Below, one piece after another: positions 20,921-33,625 of a DNA stretch of 64,000 bases (the stretch's first letter is position 1; every line of letters starts with the position of its first letter). Source of the stretch: Anarhynchus alexandrinus (lineage: Eukaryota > Chordata > Aves > Charadriiformes > Charadriidae). Both the position numbers and the translations under genes were made by a program. The DNA lies in assembly GCA_008711295.1 (NCBI GenBank), contig VUYV01000188.1:1365601-1429600 (forward strand), given 5' to 3'. Under the pieces are notes generated by a model. That model worked only from the letters and a program-made list of their open reading frames with translations. It was not told the origin of the DNA and ran no database searches.

Positions 20921-23900
20921 GTATATATAAATGAAAACTTATCACACAGAAGACAATGTTAAAATTATATTATCCTCTTGGACATGTACGATGTTCCTAT
21001 CTTAACAGAAATTATCTTATTCTTTTCATGCTGTAGGTAAGGGAGAATCTCAGAGGGACATGTGAGTGAAGCCGTTGGCTCATGTGGCATTAGCTATCTA
21101 CCTTGCATTTGTCACACTCTGCCTTCTCTTCTTTTAACTCATTGTCCTATACCATCTGGATCAATAAACAGTTTTCTTCCCTAGATATGGAAAAGAACTA
21201 CAGAAGTTAATGACCAAATCCAGAAAATGGCATATTTACATGGACCTCAGATGGAATTTCAGTGCCTAACAGTGTGGCTGTCACCTTCCTGGAAGTATAC
21301 AGGTGTCCTGACTGGTACACAACAGTGACCCCAATGTCATTCTTGTAATGTCTTCACCTTGTAGTAGACTCATAAGCATCATAATAATGGCCTAGTTGGG
21401 ACTTCACTAGGGACACCTCAGAATCACTTACTTTTTCAACCACTCTCTAATGCATTCCCTCAGGGCAATTCAGGTGACCTGACATTTGGGAATACCCCTG
21501 CCTGTAGCTTCCCTAAACCACAGGATACATCACGCAGTACAGTACAGTGCAAGTATGCCCCAAATCCCATGTGTGAGATGCTGTGAGATTGTAGAGAGTT
21601 TCAAAAACTCTTTCGCACAGGAAGAACTCACAGTTTATGGTATTAGCAACAATGTACCAAGACTCATGTCCTGTATCACATAGGAAGACATTTATGACAC
21701 CCATGACCAGAGCCGGAGCCTGTTTCATTCCACCACTACAAGCGGAGATCTTCCAGGGTCAGCAAGGCACCTAAATAATTCCCTGACCACCATTTTCCAG
21801 ACACAATGTGTCTTCTTCCTGGAGCCCTGACATTACCAAGTGAACAGAGGATGGAGTGGCCAAGTCAGATTAGAATCTGTTTATCAGCCACCTCTTCCCT
21901 GACATTCATTGAAACTCATGCATAGCCTGTCTTCACCTGCACCAGTAGAGTGAGTTCTGTAATGCTCCCAGCGCTGAAGGCAGCTGGACTAGGATTGCCT
22001 CCAGTAAAGTATCCTTGGCTCTGAAACAGGGCAGATGTGTGCAAACTACATACCTACCTGCTCAAACGGTTCCTGGGCATGGGTGAACTGTCAGGGAAAA
22101 CTGATGGCCACAAGGAGCCCCGTTAACATGACAGAGGACGCTAACAGCTCCCTAGCACCCACAATGACATGCCACTGCCTAGCTTCTTCCCCGGGCACAT
22201 GTGAATTTGCTGGTGTAGAGAGCACAGGGCTTGGCCAGAGTCGGTATTGAGGAAATTCATTCACACATATGGTTCACTGCAAGAGATGGCTGCCTTGCTC
22301 TCTTAGACATGTTATGTAGTGTTGAACCACCTAGAGCTGCCTGAAAGACAAAAGCCTGCAGCCCAGATATGAACACTGCAGCACAGATATGAATGAACCT
22401 GTTTAGTATGTGTCCCTTCTTAAACTGCTCCTTAGGAGCTGTGTAGATCAGCACCTTAAATGACTGCAACGTCAACGAACACAGACACTGCACTCTGCCA
22501 ACAGACTTATGTTAACAGGTTTGGTACTCAGCTCATGCCTAAACTAGATCAGATGCAAAGTTTTCCTTCATGTGTACCTCCCTGATATCTGCCAAGCAAG
22601 CTCTGGGCACCTCTAGCAGGACTGGGCTCCCGCAAAATAGCACAGTGGCCACAAGTATCTTCCCAAAAATGGTTGTAGAAATGTGTATATACACCGTAGG
22701 AACATATACACATATAAAAAATAATTAGTCTTTTTATGGACTAATGGTACCCACCACAAACACAGAGAAATAAGGTTCAGTTTCCTCTCCTGCTGCCTAC
22801 TGAAGTATCCATTCCTCTCCTCCCACCTCCTATCCATTAGGATACCAAGGGGCAGAGCTTCTTGAAGCTGTATCACCAGGCAAAAAATAAAAATTTGCCT
22901 TTAGTGAGTAAAAAAGAGAGCACAAGCAGAAACACGAATCTACAGCATACTGCTTATGGGACTTATCTGGGATTGGGAGAGTTGCTTGTATTTCTTGCCT
23001 GCAGGGCTTGCTCTTTATTTTTATATCCAGTGACAGCATGTAAACCACCGAAGGAGTCCTGAGAGCAGGACACCAAACATACAGCACCATTCCTTCCCCA
23101 CTAGCAAGTGCTTTCACCATCGGGCTATGGTGAGACCTTCCTGAGCAGCTGTGTCTCATTTATTTTGCTCTTGCCACCAACATGGAGTAATTTGTCTCAT
23201 CCCTAAAGCCCACAGAATATATGAGCAGGGGGGAAAAATCTAGGGAAAAGAGAGAGGTAGGAGATGTCTATCCTGCTCAAATTACTACTCTCTTCTAAAT
23301 TACAAAACCTTCTTACAGACAGTGCAGATAGAAGTTAAAAAACTAATAATTCATTGTAATGGCAGAAGAAACATATTAGCTTCTGGTTTCTTTATACCAT
23401 CTGTAATATGCACTAAATAGAGATAGCATGTAAGTGCTGCTGTTCTTATGTCTAGTATTACACCTAAGAGAATCCCCAAGCTGAGGTGAAGGCCACAGAC
23501 ATTTTAGCTCTGTGCAAATGAATAAAATCAGTCCCCAACCCAGTCTGTGATTCAGGTAATAAATTCACAGCACAGAAATCAACACAATAAAGGGAGGGAA
23601 ACAGGTAGCTGTGCACAATTACTGGCTGTTTTTACACAGATGTGAAGAGTCAGCACTACCCGTCTGTGCAAACGCAAAATCTCAGTAGCCACAAGTGGCC
23701 ACCAGACTAAGCCATGCCACATGGTGCAGTCGGAAAGGAGCAGACACTGTGACAGATAGCTTCACTTGGAGTTACATGCATGTGAGTGCTTTGAAATGTT
23801 TCACCAAAAACATTCTGATGATAAAGAGGTTGTTTTTCTCAACAAGAAATTTTCCCAGGAGAACTTCTGCTTTCATCACCATTTTCCTATTCTTCTGAAA

Positions 23901-26214
23901 ACAGACAAAAAACCTCAACCCTGAAGGCAAAGCAGAGGTTCCCCAAATTAGCTGGCTCAACTTCTCCCATTCCTAAAAGACTTATATCAACTTAGTAAGG
24001 CAGAGGAGATTGAGGCTGGAGAAATGGGGTATGCTTGATGTGACTGAGGTCCTCTGAGGGTTTACTGTCACACCACATTCCTAACAAGCACCTGTTGGGA
24101 GACCCTGGCACCACCACTGCTCGTGACGACTAAGACAACCAATCTTGGGAGTGTCCATCATAAATTGTTTGATACTGTTATTTAATGATTAACATAAAAG
24201 TGAAATGGAAACCCAAACCCTTCTTGCAAATAAAAGAGGGTTTCAGTTTTAGCAAATTATATACTGCAGGTTTGTTTTTAGTAAAACCTATGTCAAGTTG
24301 TGTGAAAAATTTTCATGAGAACTTATAAAAATCTATCAAAGTTGATAGGAAATAACATTTTCTTATCATAACAACAGTTGGAAAAGGAGACATAATATTT
24401 CTTATTACTGCTGCCAAGGGAGCGCTTTGTTATTTAGTCATCATCAGTACCGGCAATCTTGTAATGTAAAGTGCACAACTCAGGAGAGTAAGACTAGCAG
24501 TAAAATGCTCTAGTGGGACTTTATCAGACCACTTAATGAAGATGTGCCACATTTGTCTTGTTCTTTTACCTCTTTGTTTCACTAAGTCTATCAAACATTC
24601 CCCATGTCCCTCTCTCTGCAGAGTGCAAGAAGAAGCTGCAAGACAGAGCTGCATTAAAGTCTCACAGGCTGAACTTTCTCTTCTGGCCATGCCCAAGACC
24701 TTTTGTGTTAAGAGCAGCAAAAAGTTCAGGTGAGCTTATCTGTTTGAATTATGAGCTTCTCCACCTAGATGGATCAACCAGACGTGCAGTACATTTGGAA
24801 CATCCTGACAGAAGAAATAGGGCAGCTGTAGCTTTAATGCCCCATATGCTGCATATGGTGAAGGAGTAACAAAATAAAAGGTGAGGCAATAACCAGCAAT
24901 GCTGAATACATCTACAGAAAGAAATCACCAAGATGGTCTTAGGCAATAGAGAGATGAAAAAACATCTTTGAGAGCAGACTTCAACAAATGCCCACTATGG
25001 AGTAAACCCTCCTCTAAATTCTCAGGTCCTATTATATTTCAAAATACATATCAGAAGCTGTCTGAGTGATGAGACACCGCAGCAGAGTTACAAAGTCAAC
25101 TTTTCAAAATGAGTGTAAAAACTCAATTTTCTCTTCTGTCAGAAACCTCATGGATAACAGTCAGTTTTATATTTTAATGGAAAAGCTTTTATGAACAACA
25201 TGTTAGTTTGAGATGAAAAAATAGATCTACATCCATAACAGAAGGAGTCACTGGATGAAGAAAAAGAGGTTTCATATGTAACATAATTTTAGACAAGAAA
25301 AGACCTAAAAGTAGCTTGATATAAATATAAAACCATAAAATTGCTTAATATAAAAATAAAAAGTCAATGATATATAGAAATATCTGCAATTTTGTTACCC
25401 TATAAATTATTGAGTTAAAAAAACTGGGAAAGTATAATCTACTCTGCATCTGATATTAAAAAGCTGCTTCAATTTGTCATGTAAGACAACCCCTAGAAAT
25501 TGTAATAACCAGAAAAGTATCCATTCTATATCTAACAAACTTGTATTCAAGAAAGCTAACAGCGATCATAAAATTAAATACTTAGTAACTGCAGAACTGT
25601 AAAACGACAGAGTTTTGAAACCTTTTTGAAATAAAACCAATTTAAAAGCTAGGAAAAAAGACACAAATTATTATGACTTCCCAAATGGACACTGTTTCCC
25701 CAGCTTTCAAAAATGAAAATAGTATACAAAAAATGGAGAATCCAAAAATTACAGTCCAAAGCATTCATAAGTTCAAGTAAGGAATTATCTGAAACATTTG
25801 AATTATGCATGCAAGACTGAGTTGGCTGATGCTGCCAATAATTATTACAGGAGAAGTGCCAGGACACAGCTCATCATCCGTACTAACTACTGCTCCTAAG
25901 GATAAGGACATTTTCTCCAAAACTTTCTCCTTCATCTTATGGCCATAAATTTAACCTGTGGATTCAGAAAGAGTTTCCCGGACATGAAAAATATCTGAGG
26001 ACTGTTGCTTCTTTTACCATTACCACTAGTTTCCACATCCAACATGCCGTGCTGAATTAGAGACAGTTTGGTCCAGTTTCGTAGAGGCAACTGTTAAAAA
26101 CTGAACTGGTTCCCAAGCCTCCTCCAGGGAACTCTACCTGGAGCTTTAAGTCCCCTCTGTTCTGGAGCCCCAGGACACCTCTTACTGAGCTCAGCAGTGC
26201 ACTTGCCTTTGCCT
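20921..26214. other. Intronic sequence, no gene seen
   Basis: No splice-flanked coding frame is seen. One small tandem duplication (22.36 kb) is listed separately. A stretch of about 70 bases near 24570-24630 shows a pyrimidine tract and CAG in acceptor-like order on the plus strand, but the following frame has no recognisable protein. Confidence 0.6.
22358..22397. repeat. Tandem 20-bp duplication
   Basis: GCAGCCCAGATATGAACACT is followed directly by GCAGCACAGATATGAATGAA. The period is 20 bases with a few differences, so it is a simple local duplication. Confidence 0.85.
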
Positions 26215-26256
26215 CCCATCCCATCCCATCCCATCCCATCCCATCCCATCCCATCC
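26215..26256. repeat. (CCCAT)8 pentanucleotide microsatellite
   Basis: There are eight uninterrupted CCCAT units. On the minus strand this gives eight GGG runs spaced by two bases (GGGAT repeats), a pattern that can fold into G-quadruplexes. The minus strand is the sense strand of the NKAIN gene, so the pre-mRNA would carry (GGGAU)n. The repeat also keeps frames open artificially (a Trp-Asp-Gly-Met-Gly repeat on the minus strand), so the long frame over it at 26094-26546 is not a gene. Confidence 0.97.
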
Positions 26257-26303
26257 TCTCGCCCTCGCTCCTTCTTTCCTTCCCTCCTTCCTTCTTTCTT
26301 TTT
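26257..26303. repeat. Polypyrimidine (CCTT/CTTT)n tract
   Basis: This is a continuous C/T-rich stretch (CCTTCTTTCCTTCCCTCC type) directly following the CCCAT microsatellite. The pair forms an approximately 90-base purine/pyrimidine-asymmetric block. It is simple repeat DNA. Confidence 0.92.
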
Positions 26304-28167
26304 TGCCCAGATCACTGAGCAACCCCGAAGAGGACAATGCCAAGGCAGGAATGGAGAGGAGGAGTGGGAGCCACTTCCACCACCTTGTAGCCTGGGTACT
26401 TGGCCAGAATAGAGAAGACCTTGGATCAAGGTCATTTTTAGCACCAGCCGCATTTGACTTAAACACAGTCTTTGCTTTCCAGCGCTCTTAGGCATGTATT
26501 TTCTTTTTCTTGACAGATGTTCCACTGAGAAAACATTTTTGTACAACCCTGGGGCAAATGCACAATGTTCACATCATTCTTCTTTTACTTTTTTTTGGAG
26601 AATACATACTTTATAAAAGTATGAAAAGACATCAAAAAGGTACTGTGCTAGTCTGGATAAAACCCCAGCACTCGAGAGTAAAATATTGACTTACTAAATG
26701 CTAAAACCTTAGAAGTGAAGCAAGAAGAAGATTAAAAAAAATAAATAAAAATTTAGTTGCATCAAAGACTGACCGGTAAAGCATAAAACACTTCTATACA
26801 AATCTTATACTCTTGCTGTAACTTCAGAATTTTACTGACAGTCTTGACTTCAGTGAGAAGGAAAATAAGATTTAACATGAAATGCTAGGTTTGTAATGGA
26901 GGGAGAACATTTAAATTTGAAGTGGAAGGATGGTGTCAGATGATCACTCTTGACTGAAGAATGCTATTTAGGAAGTTACTGTCCCTCAGCTAAAGGTTAC
27001 AGCCTCCTTACCTGTGAGTTAACACCTTTCAACAGAAGCTTCATAACCAAAGATGAGTGCAGTCTGTGTCACAATGAATTGTTAAAATTTGACTTAAATC
27101 ACTTCTTTATACATTTGGTGATGGTTAAAGCAATCATCTGACCACAGAGGAGACTCCCATTAGATTTTTAAAGATCTGAACTCACTTGTCTAGGTGAAAT
27201 ACTAGCTTTCAGGTGATTTTAAGATGGTAATCCCTTATAATAGCTCACTGAATACATTTATAAGATTATGTGGCATGAAGGTTATTGAATTTCAGGGAAG
27301 GTTCTGAGTAAATCACTAATGGTTACAGTAAGTTCAGTTTCATGGAGCAAAAGAGAAACTGCTCGCTTTCTGACAAGTAATTGTTGAAGGAAAAAAACAA
27401 ACCCCAATGATCTAATATCAAAAGTGCCTTTGCAGCGTTGGCCAGATAGGTAATTGGCTGTCAGCTGCATAGCTGTACAACTGGATAAAATATAATGCAA
27501 AAGAAATGTATATGCTGAAAGAGCTCAGTAAAAGAGTAGTAGCCAAGATTAGTGAAGGCCGAAGAATAGAAACAAAGAAAAGAAAAACAAAAAACATCCT
27601 TCTTTTTAAGACAGCCTGTGTTGCCTTTCAACAGTGAAAGCTGTTCTTATTAATCAGCTATTCAACTCATATGGAAAATATTCAGAACTAGGTAATGGTC
27701 TTTCCACCATTCTTGTAAATGCTTTAGTGAATGAGTTGATTGGAGGAGAGAGGTAGTGATAGCACCTAATATTGCAGAAGACATCATATTTTGGCAAAAT
27801 AATTCAAAGTATTTTTCTGAGAAAAAAATGTGTCACTCATCAATACTTTACCAGCAGTTCTTCGATAATTACTTAAGGAAAAAGACAAGTAAGTAGCGAG
27901 CAGTCTATGTTCAATTATTTTTGAAAGCCAGTACACTGTACTGTCTCAGAACCAGCCACCACTAAACTACTGGCAAAGAAGTTGATCTCATCTAAGAATC
28001 TGGTCCATAGTATTAATAAGGAGAACCAGTAAATGCCAGATCTTAGAAATCTATAAAAGTAATTATAAGATGCTGAAATGGTTCTCTTTCTTAGCTCACT
28101 TTCTCCTAATTATGCATACTACAAAAGCCTTGCAGCTACACCAGTGATGTGCAGGAAGCCTTGATAT
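26304..28167. other. Intronic sequence, no gene seen
   Basis: No coding exon, RNA gene or repeat is recognised. Confidence 0.6.
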
Positions 28168-28290
28168 GAGGGTGTAGTGTACTTTCACCAAACTCAGCCT
28201 GAGCCTCCAGTTTTGGCTCAGATGAAACTCCTGCGGAAGTCGAAAGGAGCTGTGACTGCATCAAGGCTGCAGGACCTGGCTCAGAAAGGC
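28168..28290. repeat. Probable ancient amniote repeat fragment
   Basis: It contains 'TTTTGGCTCAGATGAAACTC', CTGCGGAAGTCGAAAGGAGC, 'TGTGACTGCATCAAGGCTGC' and AGGACCTGGCTCAG. The order 'aactcc...gaagtcaa(t)ggagctgtg...gga(cc)tggc(c)c' resembles the same class of old reptile/bird repeat as at 20.7 kb. It is an eye-based call on a decayed piece. Confidence 0.4.
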
Positions 28291-31200
28291 AACAGTAAAT
28301 TATTTAAGAACCTCATCAGCATGGAAGAAAAAGTCTGTTAATATTTATTCTGCAGGGTCGCCTGACTGCAGTGATATAAAAGGTGGCATCAAATAGTCCC
28401 ACTTCCGAGAACACTACAGGTGCCAGTGTGATACACCCAAGGCTGACTGCTACATCTGTACCAAACAGACACTATAAAATGCAGTTACAGTCTATGGGTA
28501 GCCACGATAAGGAAGAAGCCAACTATTGTAATAAAACCCCGTAGCACCAACTCGTTACAGCACAGTGATTTAAGATTGAATTTCAACCCTCCAATGAAGC
28601 TGTAACCGATCCCAAAACACTGAAGTCAAGCCCCTTGGCTGGTTGACCTATACAATCCTGCAAACAGCTGGAATGAACATACTTATAATGGCATTTAAGA
28701 CTCCCTTGGTTGTTTCATTTAAATGCCAGCACACATACAGCAAACGACGGTGTAAGAGATGGTTATAGGTTAAAGATCTTTAAAGATTTCTATCTTATTA
28801 TGAATGATAAAGTCCATGTCAAAAGAAACTAGAGAAAAGGGAAAAGCAAATTAAAATTTGTCTTCTGTGTAATTATATCAAGCTACATATGCAGTGGCTT
28901 TAATCCAAAATAAAGCTTTTATTTGCCACACCATTATATCCCTTTATATCTTCATATCCTAAGTTCTTATAATTGTAAGGTTGTTTTTCTCATTTATTTG
29001 CACATTTGAACACATCCAGTAAATCTATGTACCTTCACAGGCTTCCTCAATCACTGCTTAAGAAATGGCATTTACTCACTAACTGATAGTGAGAAATAAA
29101 TGTTTACTACTACTTTGAATTCCCAGGGCATAATAGGTCAGGCAAGGAGGTAACTGGTGATGCCAGCACTTGATAACAGCGATACCGACAGCCCTAGATC
29201 CCTCCCAGATTCTGATGATTATGGTATCAAACAAAAAAAAAAAAGAAAGAATAAAAAGAGAAAAAGAAAAAGCTGGTAACATTTGCTGTGGGATCTGTAC
29301 CCAACCCATCCCCAGCATGAACAGACAGATTGTGAGAGTGTGAAGGGAGAGAGGATGAGATGGGCACCCAGACTGCAAGGCATGAGATGAACTGAAATCC
29401 CTGTAAGGTAAACAGATAAAACAGTATTTAGAGCAGATGAATGGTGTGGTCCTTCTGGGCAAAGAACAACCCTCTACTCATATGAAATACATCAAGGAGT
29501 CTTTGATGCCCTAGAAACCCCTGGGTTTTAATGTAGGCTCCAAAAGAAGAAAGAAATTATACCACATGGAGCTCTCCTTCCATGCCTAAGGAAGACATAT
29601 GTTCAGAGTTCGCAAGGAGCTGTACAAGTCGGACAGTTCATTGAAGGTCCAAGTTTAACTGAGTCAAATTGTTTGATATGAGCTTTGGCATAAAAAATCA
29701 AATGGTACAAACTGGCTCATGCCAGGTCTTGTGAAACATAAAGTTTCCCACAGGACAGTGCATCTTCTGTTAGAGTTTAGTTTGTGGTTCCAAAGAGGCA
29801 TTATATCTTAAATCACCAACTCTCTTCAGGCTAAACAAAGTATTAAGCCAAGGCAGCAAAGTAATAAAAATCATCTGCTGCCTGTTACCCCTAATTTGAG
29901 CCGCCGCATAGAGCCTATTTCCACAGCAGGGAGGAGTTCAGATGTCTGCCTGAATAACTTTTCCTTTCTTTCCCCAGAAAACTTCTCTGTAGTGCCTCTC
30001 TCGAGGCCCAGCTATGCAAAAATAGAAGAATGAAAGACTGCATCTGCTTAAATTCGCCAGATGCGCAAGGGAAAAACAAGCAGTTTAGCACCAGCTCAGA
30101 AGTCTGATAGTGCGTCTAAATCGATCCCTGCATTGCAGTTCGTTTATTTGCTATCAAATGCCAAGTTCAAGTATACTAGAAACAATCATGGATCCTTTGA
30201 CTTCTTCATTGCATATGGGTTTGTCGATAAAACTCTCTGATATTGGATCACTTCGCATTGCCACATATAACAGAGAAAAGTCCTTCCCTGTTCACAGCAT
30301 AGCAACAATATCCTTCCACCTCATGAGTTATTTGGCCAAGAAGATGCGTTGTGGTGAGGACAGAGGATGCACTCTCTACTTCCACAGGCTGAAAAGGCTG
30401 TTGCTTTTTTTTTCTTTGATGAGAGGAAAAGATATTTAGTGAGTATCAAATTGACCTGAGTCTCTTCCATAGTCTTTACTGTTGTCTTCTTTTTCTCCCT
30501 TCAGAGCTCTGCCTCATCGCCACAAGCAGCCAAGCTCACCAGTTTGAGGCAAGTCAGGTGAGACAATTCATGACATAATTGAGCAAGTCAATTTACACTG
30601 TTGTTAGGAAGGTAAACTGAAGTAACTGAACCTAAGGCAGCAACATTTAGGGCAGATGTCCAAGCCCATTACTGAAAAATAATATACACAAAGCTGCTCT
30701 TTGTTCATTCTTGTGTATAATCAAGAATATCTAATGCTTCCAGCAGTTCTGCCTGCTGTATGCTGAAATCTTGCAAACTCTCAAAACATAATGCAGGATC
30801 TGGACTGGCATATACCAGCTTGCATCTCCTAATTCCTATGGATCCATCAGTTCTGTGTGGAACGCCCTTTCCACTAAATCTTTTTTTTCTCTTTCAAGTA
30901 CCATACTTTAATATCAAATATCTGATCATGCAACCTGGACACATATACAGCATCCCATGAGCATCCTCTTGCCAGCTGCCATCAACAAAAAGTAGGGCAA
31001 CAGTTTTCTTTTCTTTTTCTAACCTCTCCCACTAAGGGAAAGAAAATTATAGGACTGAATAGCAGCATGACAAATTATTTTGACCTCATGTTATCTAAAG
31101 TAATTAATCAACAAAGTTTATTGTATGAATATCTTCCAATAGGGGGCTACATTTTACAAAGCTTTCCGCATTGTGTCTCAAAACTTTTCCTGCACCTGTG

Positions 31201-32034
31201 AAGAAACGAACAAGAAAGAGAAAAGTGAGTACTAAACTAATTGAAATATGAATTATAGGTTTACTGGAGAACTGGGAAGAGAAAGGTACTGTGTTAATGT
31301 CCAAATTAGTGTTAGTGGCTGACATGTTAATCCTGTTACTTTGCTACTTTAGAAATAAGAATGCTAAAGAGCACTCAAAGTGAATGTAGAAAGCAGGGTT
31401 CAAAGCAATCTGGCTGTAAAAGTATACTCAGTGTGACATTTCAACACATTCATAGGGCAGGGAACTAACCTTAATCACGTATGAACAGACCCTGATTCCC
31501 CTAAATAGTGAGTGGCACATATATAGCATACAGATAGGTAGGTTAAAAGTGCATTTATGGCTCATTTGGACAGATAAGAACATTCTGATTAAAAATAATT
31601 GGAGGTCTGAGATTATTCTCAAACATGGAAGAACATAACTACAGTTAGAGGTGAGTGACAAAATAGGAATATCCTGCCTTAAATCCTGCTCTTTTACATA
31701 TATTGTAAAATCTGGCCATTCTCTTGGAGAAATAAAACCCCAAATTCCTACTGATTTCTGTGATTTTGTAGCATCCTCACACTGAATGGAGAATGAAATT
31801 CTCAAAGTATACATATAACTGCATGTCTGTTTTACTAGAAAGTTGTCAACAGAAGCATGGAACAATATGTACGTTGTGCAAAACGAGGTCCTAAATGTGA
31901 AAGTGCCCTGCCATAAGGATGGTATCTTGTTCTAAGTGCAGGACTCTTCACAAAGCTACCAACTGGTGACTCTTTCTGGAAAATGCTGCAAGAATGTTTG
32001 TGATAGACTTATAGGAAACTAAAAGATGGCTTTG
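28291..32034. other. Intronic sequence, no gene seen
   Basis: An A/G-rich low-complexity patch lies near 29232-29272 (AAAAAGAAAGAATAAAAAGA type). Frames of 109 to 145 codons occur at about 30.1 kb (plus) and 31.4-31.9 kb (minus), but they show no known motif and no splice framing. I treat them as chance. Confidence 0.55.
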
Positions 32035-32260
32035 GGGTCATCTAAGCCAGTTCCTTGATACCAAAAGCAACTCCACTCCTTTTAAGAATTGTTTAGGTTA
32101 TATCTAAACTGGCTTGATCCCAATACGCTTTCTGGAATGCCATTCCAAAATGTCATTTTTCAAACAGCAATATATCTCACCTGCTTCAGCTTGAATTCAT
32201 CTTTCCTGAACGCGTGTGGCCAGAATTGTCCCAGATGTGCAGATGAACTCTCATTTGTTC
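32035..32260 (-). repeat. Probable ancient antisense CR1-type fragment
   Basis: The plus strand reads GGGGTCATCTAAGCCAGTTC and then 'TCTGGAATGCCATTCCAAAA' and 'TTGAATTCATCTTTCCTGAA'. This is the order seen in reverse complements of old CR1 3' regions (ggtcatctagtcc..., ...ccattcca..., ...tcatctttcct...). It is strongly diverged. Confidence 0.45.
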
Positions 32261-33499
32261 CCTTTCCAGTGGAAATACCTATTTTCATTTGGTATCAAAT
32301 AAAGCATTTCCACTTTTGCTTGGCACTAACTGGTAATCCATAGTCCATAAGAGAGAGAGGAATGAATTATGTTCTGAATGAAAAACAAGCATTTAGAAGT
32401 AGGGATGATACCTTTCAGGGCCATTTTGAAACTCAAAGGCATACATAAAGAAGTGCAAAAGTTCTTCATATGTGATATATTTGAACTCTTTTGTAAAATA
32501 AGTGTGCAAATTGATTAATCTTAATACCTCTAATCTGATTTTAACAGACCTTAATTCATCTCTCAGTGACTTACTTCCATTTGTCTTGTTATTTCCACTT
32601 AATCCTCCAACTTCTGCTTTTTCTCTCTTGAATGACCTCTCATTGACAAACAACACTGATTTAGCAGTTGACCTGCAGTGTTTCAAAAAAGTTTATCTAT
32701 CCTTGTCCCTGCAAACTACAGATGGAGCAATTATCTTCCTTTACCTTAACAATTCCTGCAGCTCTCCACTAGCCCCAATGCTGGTGTGTCAGTATACACT
32801 ACAGAAAGAAGCCAGCTAGTGATATTCAGTGGAGCTCTTCATTTATCTCAGCAGTGTTCTCTCTATTTATCCCATCAGTCAAACCTTCTCCAGCAGCTCT
32901 TTTGTCCATTCCTAAGCTCAGCTAGCAAACAGACATACCCAAACTTGCCAATTGTCTCTCAAAAGGCTTGGAACAGAACAAACAAGTTGAGGAAAGCAGG
33001 GGGGCTACCGGAATGTCACGAAATACTGTTCAAAGGCTAGAGGTAATTATCCTTAATTATCTAGAGATGCTCAGCAAGACTACACAGGCAATGAGAAGGG
33101 AAAGACTGGTCTGAAGTTATGCAGTATAATAGATTCCCATGGTACAAGAATTCTCCTTTGGATTTCAGGGTACTGATCCCAAAGGTTTGCAAAATTCCCC
33201 AAACATTTGTCAGTGCGTCATCAGAAGGAGGTGTTTGTGTGCATGCTATATATGTAATGTTCCTATACAACTGAAGTAAGAATGCAACAGCCTTAATTAC
33301 TTGTAAAATATCACACTTCCGTGTTGCGCTTTTCTGAGCTGGAGCACAATAATATATCCTCCAGACTATTTGCATTGAATAAGCCATTTATGGATAACAA
33401 AAATACTAGAAACTAGTGCACTGTGTAAGAAAGACATAATCCTTACTGAAACAGATGCTGTGCAAACACCTCCCAGCTACCATCCGAAACTGTACAAAA
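32261..33499. other. Intronic sequence, no gene seen
   Basis: Overlapping open frames on both strands near 32.4-33.0 kb lack motifs and splice contexts. Nothing else is recognised. Confidence 0.55.
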
Positions 33500-33625
33500 T
33501 GCCCCATGGGGAACACAATGAGACAGGGTCTCTGGGAAACCTGTGCCAGTGCTCGGTCACCCTCACAGCAAAAGTGTTTCCTTTTTCAGTGCCTTTCAGT
33601 ATATGATTTCTAATGAATTCTGCAG
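33500..33625 (-). repeat. Old antisense CR1 LINE fragment (ORF2 3' region)
   Basis: On the minus strand a frame here reads KGNTFAVRVTEHWHRFPRDP. It aligns with the CR1 ORF2 C-terminal motif [18 protein letters not shown] seen in the younger copy at 52.1 kb. The plus strand shows the matching CTCTGGGAAACCTGTGCCAG and GTCACCCTCACAGCAAAAGT. It is only about 40 codons long and diverged, an old dead copy. Confidence 0.8.

Noticed and set aside
24558..24869. Plus-strand exon after a pyrimidine tract and CAG
   Set aside because: The frame has no known domain, lies antisense to NKAIN3 and is matched by equally open frames on the other strand.
26094..26546. 150-codon minus-strand frame with a Trp-Asp-Gly-Met-Gly repeat
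   Set aside because: The frame is held open by the CCCAT microsatellite and adjacent pyrimidine tract; the rest has no family motif or splice sites.
29079..29462. 127-codon minus-strand open frame
   Set aside because: Its long Phe/Leu/Ser stretch is the antisense of an A/G-rich low-complexity tract near 29.23-29.27 kb.
31428..31865. 145-codon minus-strand open frame
   Set aside because: Cys-rich but without any recognisable domain, splice framing or promoter; consistent with chance across 64 kb on two strands.
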